64,000 nucleotides of DNA from Thunnus maccoyii (taxonomy: Eukaryota; Chordata; Actinopteri; Scombriformes; Scombridae). The position numbers and the translations under genes are program-made. Shown here one piece after another: positions 60,356 to 64,000 of the stretch; position 1 is the stretch's first letter, and every line of letters begins with the position of its first letter. The stretch lies in the NCBI RefSeq assembly GCF_910596095.1, contig NC_056538.1, positions 31,888,094 through 31,952,093 on the forward strand, given 5' to 3'. The notes below the pieces were generated by a model, which searched no databases, was not told the DNA's origin, and was given only the letters and a program-made list of their open reading frames with translations.

Positions 60356-61711
60356 TCAAACAGCTGTAATCTGCTCTCCTCTCCTGGTCGTCCTGGTTAC
60401 AGCGACGACAACGACACAGAGTGTCAGCAGCAGACTGCTGAGCAGTGAAGACCTCACTGCATAGACGATGAAGCAAATCCCACACGGCTCTCTGTGCAGT
60501 AGAAGGACCTTGGATATTGACACACACTGTAACTCTTGGTCCACAGCCGCACACCAGTACTCCCCAGTGTCTTCCAGTGAGACATTAGGGAGAACCAGAC
60601 TCACATTAGCGTGAGATAGTTTTATTCTGCTTCCCTTATCTGGTTCTTGTGGATTTATATCAACGGTTCTGCCTTCTGTTTGGTTCCACTTCTTAAACCA
60701 AATTACCTCGAAATCCCCTGTCTGACTGCATCTGAGAGTGACGTCTTCTCCCTCTGAGAAGAATGCTACAGCAGGTGGACCCATTTTGGGGCACACCTTC
60801 AATAAATGTATTTCCATTTTTAAAGAGTGTTCACAGGCGTAAAAACCTGAGTCATTCAATGTAAGTGATGAAAACACCAGTGAGTAGTTTCTTCTCAATA
60901 CTGTGAAGTTGGAGGAGATTAAATCCTTTGTAATGTCCTTCATCCAAAGTGGTGGCTGGTCATCACTGAGATCAGCACAGTCCAACACGGCCCTTTCTCC
61001 CACCGAGTAGAAGTGTATCTTTGGTTGTATAGTAGTGTATACAGGATGACTACTAACACACTGCTTTTTGTTCATCACCAGACAGATGTACACTGGAGAG
61101 GTTGTGAATTTGTAGTCAATTACAACAACAGCTGATGTGTTTTTCATCACTTCAAATGTTATTTTTTCATTGTCCATCAGTGACGTCGTGCTGCTCCCAA
61201 AAAGTTTTGTCCATATGTCTTCCTCATATCTAAACTTATGCTGGAGCCACTGGACCGTCAGATCGTTGGCTGCTCCCTTACATGGTAGTTCAAATCTTTC
61301 ACCCAACTTTACTGGAATAACTGTTATCTCATCTATTGTACCGCAAACAACAATGCTGATGTTTTTCTCATATGTCACCTCACCCTCCGTCCAACACTGC
61401 TCTTGGTACAGGCCTGAGTGTGAGTGAGTCAGGTTGTGGATCTTGTAAGAAGAATTATTCACCTTGCTGACAACTGGAAGTCCTTCCTTCAAGTGTTCAG
61501 GTGCTGTGGAGTTTTGGGACCAGAGGTCAGAGGTGTTCAGCAGAACTCGCTTCCCCTCGCCGACAAATGTGGAGATGAGGCAGAAGTTGGCTTCCTTGGG
61601 CGGTTCAAAGTTGAAAGAGTCCTTCTGCTCTTCTATGATGATAAGTTCTTCTGCATGAATGTTGTTGGTGAGAGCAAACAGCAAGAAGGAGAGCTCTGCG
61701 ACTGCAGCCAT
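60356..61711 (-). CDS. Intronless four-Ig-domain type I membrane receptor, copy 2
   Basis: A 451-aa open frame, a clear paralogue of the gene at 55226-56587 and roughly 90% identical by eye. It has the same architecture: signal peptide, four Ig-like domains with all cysteine pairs kept, a transmembrane segment containing one Arg, and a short basic tail (TRRGEQITAV). D3 is two residues shorter (around DLISSNFTV). Most substitutions fall in D3 and D4; the membrane segment and its Arg are unchanged. No stop or frameshift is visible, so the copy looks functional. The upstream flank, including the region around 61,800 with a TATA-like GATAAAG, is also duplicated, so both copies probably share promoter elements. 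Function and ligand are unknown. Confidence 0.88.
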   Translation of the reverse strand: MAAVAELSFLLFALTNNIHAEELIIIEEQKDSFNFEPPKEANFCLISTFVGEGKRVLLNTSDLWSQNSTAPEHLKEGLPVVSKVNNSSYKIHNLTHSHSGLYQEQCWTEGEVTYEKNISIVVCGTIDEITVIPVKLGERFELPCKGAANDLTVQWLQHKFRYEEDIWTKLFGSSTTSLMDNEKITFEVMKNTSAVVVIDYKFTTSPVYICLVMNKKQCVSSHPVYTTIQPKIHFYSVGERAVLDCADLSDDQPPLWMKDITKDLISSNFTVLRRNYSLVFSSLTLNDSGFYACEHSLKMEIHLLKVCPKMGPPAVAFFSEGEDVTLRCSQTGDFEVIWFKKWNQTEGRTVDINPQEPDKGSRIKLSHANVSLVLPNVSLEDTGEYWCAAVDQELQCVSISKVLLLHREPCGICFIVYAVRSSLLSSLLLTLCVVVVAVTRTTRRGEQITAV

Positions 61712-63075
61712 CCTGCTCTGAGATCTGCATGTGAGTGTGATGCAAACACTTGATACTTGTCAGCTCATGAGCTCAATATCGCCTCCCATCAGCTCTCCTT
61801 TATCTCACCATCATGGGAAACTTTGAACCATTAGGCTCCGTATCGAGTAATCTGTGTCTGTTGAAATTCAGTTCAACAGTTTCACTAATTAGTCCACAAA
61901 CAGACAGTAGTGGAGAAAGTTTTAAAATCCTTTACTGAAGTCAAAATAAAGATACCAACGTCTAAAACTATTTCAAGTAAAAGTCGAGTGATGCTTGATT
62001 TAACAGGTCTCTTAATTTTATACTAATATCCTGGCAATTTGCAGGTTTTAACAGCTGGCAAGTGTTTTATAATGAATGTGATGTATACATGGGCCTCAAC
62101 TCCAAAGAGTTTATCTAAAGTTTTAGTGTATGTTGTACACAGAGTTTGTGTTAACTAGTAGAAAATAAACTGAATTAAAACCGAGTAAATATATGGTCAA
62201 ACCTCTTTGATGTGTGTGAGAATCTGCACCAAATCAACTAAAAGCATGAAAACAGAGGACTTTAGAGACAGACACAGTGAAGCTGGTGCCTGCAGGTTTG
62301 ATGGACAGCTGTGGGGGCAATGTGAGAGGAAATGTACGTGACCAGTCCACTGAGGCGAACATGTCTTCAAACACACAGATAATGAAGAGTATTAGCGTGA
62401 GAGAGACATAGATATAATCAGTGTGGGGAGAGATAAGACAGTGTGTGAGAGTGAAACAAGTTCAGAAAGTTCAATTTATTTAAATTTTTAACTACGATAT
62501 TGATCCTCTTCAACATTCCCAAAATCCTCAGTGTTTCCACATTCTGACATTCACAAGATATGTTAAATGGAGCCATATTTTACTTTGAAGTTCCTGTTTT
62601 ATCAAACAAATACCTGAAAGTGTAGAAGTGTACTGATCTACTGAATATGATGAAGAAATATGATTCAGTCATAATCCAGGGTTTCTGTTTATTTTTCAGT
62701 ACAAATAACTATATAACTGTATTTAATATGATATTGTTTGATTCATCATTACATATGAGGTAAATATGACAATTAATCATGATATTGATTTGAGGTGATA
62801 TCACCCAGCTCTACTTTAAATTGCCTTCATGTTGAATATATGAGCCTTGCCTCAAGTTGCTTGACCTGCCATCTATTGGTGAGACACAGAAAAGCACCTT
62901 TAACACAGAAATAACTGAGGAGGAACAGAGAGCAGTTAGTAGACTGAAGGGTCGACGTCTCACTGATGACAACATTTATAATAAAAGACGGTTTCTTCAA
63001 TGCTTTACTTTGAACCAAATGTCTCCAATGCATCAGTGTTAAACATCTTAACAAAACATCTAAGCTATGATTTAA

Positions 63076-63579
63076 AGGATAGGTTCACAAACACTCCTGT
63101 TCATACTGGATATTAAAAGATCCTTCAAATGTGCTTTCAATGGAAGTGATGGAGACCAAAATCCACAGTGTGTCCACACAGTCATTTAAAAGTTGATGTG
63201 AAGCTTATATGAGGCTTCAGCAGTCTGAGTTAGTCATATCAAGTGGATATCTGACACATTTACAGTCTTTTTAGCATCAAATTCCCTCTTTGTGTTTCCT
63301 CGGACAGTGTTTCCCTGTTGAGCTGCAGGTGGAAGTATAGTAACAAAAAGAGGGACTTTGGCACTAAAAGACTGTAACATTGAAAGATATCTACTTGATT
63401 TGACTCATTTGGATGCTGAAGCTTCATATTAGCTTCAGATAAACTTTTAAATACATTTTTGCACAGAAGCAGGGCTGTGGATTTTGTCCTCCATCACTTA
63501 TATTGTAAGTGCATTATGAAGGGATCTTCTAATGGTGACTGTTGTTTTAAACAGACTTGAAAATCTGTGAACCCGTCCT
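63076..63579. mobile_element. TTAA-flanked palindromic MITE in the third Ig unit
   Basis: The same ends and interior as 57908-58411. TTAA lies at 63072-63075 and 63580-63583. It was carried by segmental duplication rather than inserted independently, because its flanks match too. Confidence 0.75.
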
Positions 63580-64000
63580 TTAATGCAATTAGTAAACTAC
63601 ATCTATGTGCAAGATGTATACAAAGCAGCATGGAGTAGCAGTAATATGTACCTGAAATGTGCTTAAATACAATCCTTTACTTTATTTTAAAATGCAATTT
63701 ATCATATATTACACAAATGATACTGGAATTTTAAAAAAGTCACAATTACAGTAAAATTTGTGAATCAAGTTCATGTTTATTTGCAAAAAGCAAAGCAGTT
63801 AAGGCATGGATAAATACAGTTTAAGACACATTATACAAGAGATATGTTGTTTATGATAATAAAAACCAGAAATCACAATCAGAACCATAAAAACTGGATA
63901 TAAAAATAAACATCAGTCTGCTTCAGCATAACAAATGTTGTTGTTTTTTTAAACATGAAATAATTAGGTTAAAAATAAAACATCAATACAGTAAAAACAT

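Larger units (their letters stand above)
53264..64000. repeat. Segmental tandem array carrying the Ig-receptor genes
   Basis: A landmark (ggcaagtgttttataatgaa or a close variant) begins units near 53,264, 56,929 and 62,047. The first unit is about 3.7 kb and contains Ig copy 1. The second is about 5.1 kb, with the truncated gene near 59.15 kb and Ig copy 2. The third runs into the window end. Within units the order is constant: landmark, a CACACAGATAATGA segment, a MITE region, the block starting near 54,430 / 58,515 / 63,690, then the gene. The first unit lacks the MITE left half and about 350 bp of flank. A section starting near 58,920 recurs at 59,985, a secondary duplication. Confidence 0.9.

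Overview
This window looks like teleost fish (probably percomorph) nuclear DNA. Genes are split by GT-AG introns, the intergenic DNA is AT-rich, CA/GT microsatellites are common, and there are remnants of L2-type LINEs, Tc1-like transposons and palindromic MITEs. Exon coordinates below were assembled by eye. They were checked by reading frame, intron phase and remembered similarity to the human proteins. No alignment software was used.

Layout: (1) 1-6,600: mostly non-coding, with a degenerate LINE reverse-transcriptase fragment, a small inverted-repeat element and probable clip3 3' flank or UTR. (2) 6,608-22,182, minus strand: clip3 (CLIPR-59), 13 coding exons giving 624 codons, with ankyrin repeats, two CAP-Gly domains and a Cys-Cys C-terminus. 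A possible 5' untranslated exon ends at 28,085. (3) 26.9-32 kb: a repeat-rich intergenic block with a teleost dispersed repeat, a 1.36-kb GAGA-type minisatellite and a dead Tc1-like transposon. (4) 33,659-41,306, plus strand: clns1a (pICln), with a stop codon split by its last intron and a candidate 6-nt microexon. (5) 43,608-51,353, minus strand: aqp11, three exons and 271 aa, convergent with clns1a. Its second intron carries a 40-bp minisatellite, a 1.35-kb telomere-like array and an L2 3' end. (6) 53.2-64 kb: a segmental tandem array with two intact, intronless, four-Ig-domain membrane receptor genes on the minus strand, a residual third copy, and a further unit running off the window end.

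clip3, clns1a and aqp11 are conserved housekeeping or cell-biology genes: membrane/microtubule trafficking, Sm-protein assembly and ER water/solute permeation. They are not an operon or pathway. The CLNS1A-AQP11 neighbourhood is, to my knowledge, also present in human. The least familiar content is the intronless Ig-receptor array. Other points of note are the sense-strand bias of CA/TG repeats at splice sites and a family of TTAA-flanked palindromic MITEs.
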